Positions 60,861 through 64,000 of a stretch of DNA of 64,000 nt are shown one piece after another. The notes under the pieces were generated by a model. That model was not told the origin of the DNA and searched no databases. It was given only the letters and a program-made list of their open reading frames with translations. The position numbers and the translations under genes were made by a program. This DNA is from Atrichornis clamosus. Its lineage: Eukaryota > Chordata > Aves > Passeriformes > Menuridae. The stretch lies in the NCBI GenBank assembly GCA_013400975.1, contig WBMZ01002668.1, positions 1-64,000 on the forward strand, written 5' to 3'. The first letter of the stretch is position 1, and the number at the start of each line of letters is the position of its first letter.

Positions 60861-63285
60861 GGGTTCATTCAGACGGAAAGAGACCTTTCCAGAGGAAAGG
60901 AAAGAAATCTAGGGTCGTCCTGTAGCTCACTCTTCCTCCAGTTTGTGAGAGCAAACTCCGTTTCTTTTTAGCTCTCTGACATAAATTGTAGAAGCTTACA
61001 GCTATACCAGAAGATTCCTGGAAAAGAATTCTTACTGGAAGATGTTTCGCTGTGCGGTGTGGTCAGACTTCTTGCTCACTTGGTGCTGAAGTGTGGGGTT
61101 TTAAAGTCACAAAGGCCGTTAGGTATCAGGTATATAAAAATGGGTTGTGTAGGTTCTTCGAGATGCTTTTCGGTTATTACTTTCTATATTAAGTGGCAGG
61201 TAAATATCTAGACCACTGCTAATTCATACTTTTATAAGCTTTTGTGTATTGTTTAGATGGGGAAATAACTGTCAGTGGGAGAACTGATGGTAGTGTTCAT
61301 CTTTTAAAATATTTTCTTCCCACAGTTTGTGTCTCAGAATCACACACTTTTCTGATGGTTGCTTGTACAGAGTTAGTGTTTAAGATCTTGTATTTAGATG
61401 AGATAGAAAAAAGGAAATGGTTTTACACTTGAAGGTGCTGACTAGTTTGTGCTCAAAGGGGAAAGTATAGAATAGTAGTTGCCAGAAGAAAAAAGAATCT
61501 TACCTGATGCTCCTGCTAAAAGCAACCCTTTTATGTCAGCACAGCTGTCTTTGGAGTGACTGGAAACTGATCTAGCTGCAAACTGACCATCAGAAATATT
61601 TTTCTATTTTTATTCATGTAAATATAATAGTAACCATACTGGGTTCACATCAAAGAATCTTTTTGTCAATCTGTAAAAGCCATGAAGCAGGGGCATTAAA
61701 AAAAAGGAAGTGTACATAATGCTGCTAGGGAATATTTTCTCATCTTCTCTCTTAATTCAAAGGATTTGCTGAGGTTTTTTTATGTATTCTCTAACTATAA
61801 GTGGTACCTGTTTCCATGTAGTATTTTGGATTTTTGTTGAATGCTTGTAAGCTCTGAGCATCTGCTACATTCTGGTAGTTTCTTCAGGTCTGGTACCTGG
61901 TTTGAATGCTCCTTGCTTTTGAATCTCGCTGCTGTCAACCTAATTTGCCAGTTAGTGTTTACATTGGAAGCTACACTGAACAACTGTTTCCTCTTCAATT
62001 CGTGATACTTAGTTGGTAGGCTTGCCTCTAAGTTGTTTTCTTCCCACATTGAAAATACGTAGCATGCTTGTTTCCAAGGAAAAAGTTAGCACTTTTATCA
62101 TCCTTGCTTTTTGGTGAACCTTTCCTCGTTCTAGTAGCTACTCCTCTTTGAGGTGAGGGAATTGGAGCTGCATGCACACACGATTCAAGATGAGAATGAA
62201 TTCTAGATTTGTATACCAGCATGACTTTACTTCTTGTGTCTTTCTTCCCTGACAGTTCATCCTGCTCAGTTCATGATGTGTTTATACAAATACTTATGCT
62301 AGTTCAGAAAAGGGGACAGTATGGGAGAAGGGTAAAAATGCTACATTTCATGTAGTGATGGGTTAAAACCTTTTGATCTGTAACATGAAGTAGTGATTAG
62401 TGCATGTTGGAAGAGGGAGGGTTTGCTTTTTCTAGTTTCTGCAACTGCTGGTTGCTTTGAATGTTATGAAATTAAGGCCTGTACTTGCAGAAGAAAGCAG
62501 GATATTTAATGCAAAACTTGGTATGGTTTTTTGCAGTGGTATCTGTAAGGCCATATTTAGAGTTAGATTGCTAGTAGAAGTTTCATTTTTTGCTTCTGTG
62601 GACAGGATTGAAGTGAAATATACTGGGATACTTTGTCATTGTTCTTGCTTTGAACCCTTTCAGGTAAATGGAAGTGTCAGCAAGCTGTGAATTTAATACA
62701 CATAGAATTCAACATTGGTTGAAATTATCCAAACCATTCATACTTTCTTTAGAGCAGATTGTAGAGCCACGTATTCATATGTCTATTCAGATAACTGGTG
62801 ATTGTACAAGGAACAGAAAGAACAAACTTGTGGGGAAAAAAAAAAAAGCCTGCAGCTTTGGCAAGTTCATAATAGTGTTCTGAAGTATGTTTTGTTTTGG
62901 TATGAGAAGTATTATTGTCATTCCTGCCCAATTACAAATGGTAAATATCATTCACTTTCACAGACTGGTGATTGAGTTGTTGTGAATGACTTCATTTTTA
63001 AGAAATGCAATCAAATAAATCCAAGCCATTAACTGGCTGTAGTAACCCGTTTAGTTTTGCAGTGTAGAAGACTGACTCAGCTGCATTGCTTCACACCTAC
63101 TGGTGAAATAGTGAAAGGATGGGGAAAGGATGGACCAAATCTTGAATAGATCATTTCCACTGCTGTACTGTTACTTTCCTCTGCAGATTAAGGAGGCAAA
63201 TGTTCTTTACTCTTGGAATTTTTTGTGTATCATTGTATCAGAGTTCATAGTCTTACTTCTCTTTTTTTAATTTTCTCTCTTGCAG
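60808..63285 (+). other. RFXAP: RFXAP intron 1
   Basis: Bounded by donor GTGAGT at 60808 and acceptor TCTCTCTTGCAG ending at 63285, both in phase 0. AT-rich with no repeat or gene recognised inside. Confidence 0.9.
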
Positions 63286-63393
63286 GATAGCGTTGAAGGT
63301 TCAGTTTCTGTTACAAAGCAGAGAACAGGATCCATTGGAGATCGCCCAGCAAGACCAACTCTTTTAGAACAAGTCTTGAATAAAAAAAGGCTG
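63286..63393 (+). CDS. RFXAP: RFXAP coding exon 2
   Basis: 36 codons in phase 0-0, between acceptor TTGCAG/GAT and donor CTG/GTAAGT. The reading contains TKQRTGSIGDRPARPTLLEQ and ends VLNKKRL. This closely matches the human RFXAP segment after the linker, with only a few conservative changes. The first ten codons (DSVEGSVSV) diverge from human, as expected for the linker. The protein should finish in a third exon encoding the Gln-rich C-terminus needed for assembly with RFX5 and RFXANK. That exon is not in the window. Confidence 0.95.
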
Positions 63394-64000
63394 GTAAGTC
63401 TTGTTTTCGAGAGGTTTTGTGCTAAAATGAAGGCAGTGTAACAATGCTCACTTCGTCACCATTGTGAAAAAAAATCAGTTTAATGAGCGTACACTACATG
63501 TGCATATTTTCAAATGTGAAATATGCTTCAGAGATGTGTGTCTCAGCCTCTCTGTGAAGAATACTAAGGTGACTGAATTTAATGATCACTGCCAAGTTAA
63601 TTGAAGTTTTGTACTTTGATAGTAATAGGCATGGTTATTTCTTTAGGGTAAAGAGTGCATATAGTGTATGTTAGCTTGTTATACTGAAGCTTTAGGTAGA
63701 ACAATTTATGGACTTTAGGTCTGATGTAAGCTTTACTGAGATGTGTTTTAGAAGTTGTAGATGTATCATATTACACTTAAAATTGTGTATATATGTGCTG
63801 ATAAAGCTAACTCTAAGCAAACAGTGTGACTCATTAATAGACTGCATGAATGACATGATGAGTTTTTTAAACACTTTTTTCTCCTTTAAAGAGTTAAGCC
63901 CAATGCAGGAAAATAATTCAGTACCTACAGAGGAGTTTTTTAACTCATTCCTTGTGGATGGACTCCTGTTTTGAAATGTTGAGAAATTCTGAACATTCTG
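63394..64000 (+). other. RFXAP: RFXAP intron 2 (cut by the window end)
   Basis: Begins with GTAAGT. AT-rich. No sequence matching the expected last exon is seen before 64000. Confidence 0.85.

Noticed and set aside
60013..60868. Long minus-strand open frames (up to 231 codons) antisense to RFXAP exon 1
   Set aside because: Low-complexity Ala/Arg/Leu readings antisense to a confirmed coding exon in a CpG island; a typical shadow.
1..64000. CRISPR arrays, operons, riboswitches, tRNA or rRNA genes
   Set aside because: This is vertebrate nuclear DNA. No repeat-spacer array was seen, and no tRNA or rRNA sequence was recognised by eye.

Overview
This is vertebrate nuclear DNA, almost certainly from a bird. 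Genes are sparse and split by introns, the background is about 40 percent GC with two CpG islands, and the recognisable dispersed repeats are CR1 LINE tails with the avian 3' terminal ATTCTRTG-type ends, plus avian endogenous-retrovirus LTRs. Two protein genes, both on the plus strand, can be recognised by sequence: SERTM1 (left) and RFXAP (right, running off the window). They are neighbours in the same order on human 13q13.3, so the window is a piece of that conserved block. I cannot name the species.

Layout. 1-560 is a CpG island with a probable non-coding first exon ending at a good splice donor. 561-11851 is the SERTM1 intron. 11852 to about 13025 is the SERTM1 coding exon: a short leader with three upstream ORFs, a 107-codon ORF at 12036-12359, and a 3' UTR. 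About 13030-58890 is a roughly 46-kb interval without a recognised gene. It holds seven CR1 fragments (one very old, with traces of reverse-transcriptase sequence), an ERVL-type LTR of about 1 kb (32432-33447), a GATA microsatellite, and a cluster of three tandem duplications (46818-47022). It also holds several splice-flanked open segments on the minus strand that may be exons of an unrecognised gene or lncRNA.

58893-59518 is a solo LTR of another type with an apparently intact 5-bp target duplication, in the sense orientation about 0.5 kb upstream of RFXAP. 59524-60018 is a spacer with a 110-nt pyrimidine tract. About 60020-60860 is the RFXAP CpG island and first coding exon; coding exon 2 is 63286-63393, and the last exon lies beyond the window.

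SERTM1 is a small single-pass membrane protein of poorly known function. RFXAP is a subunit of the RFX complex that binds the X box of MHC class II promoters. I see no functional link between them; they are neighbours by conserved synteny. The observations most worth a second look are the missing ATG at the expected RFXAP start, the LTR upstream of it, the stop-start overlapping uORF of SERTM1, the tandem-duplication cluster, and the phase-compatible minus-strand exon chain at 35.5-55.7 kb.
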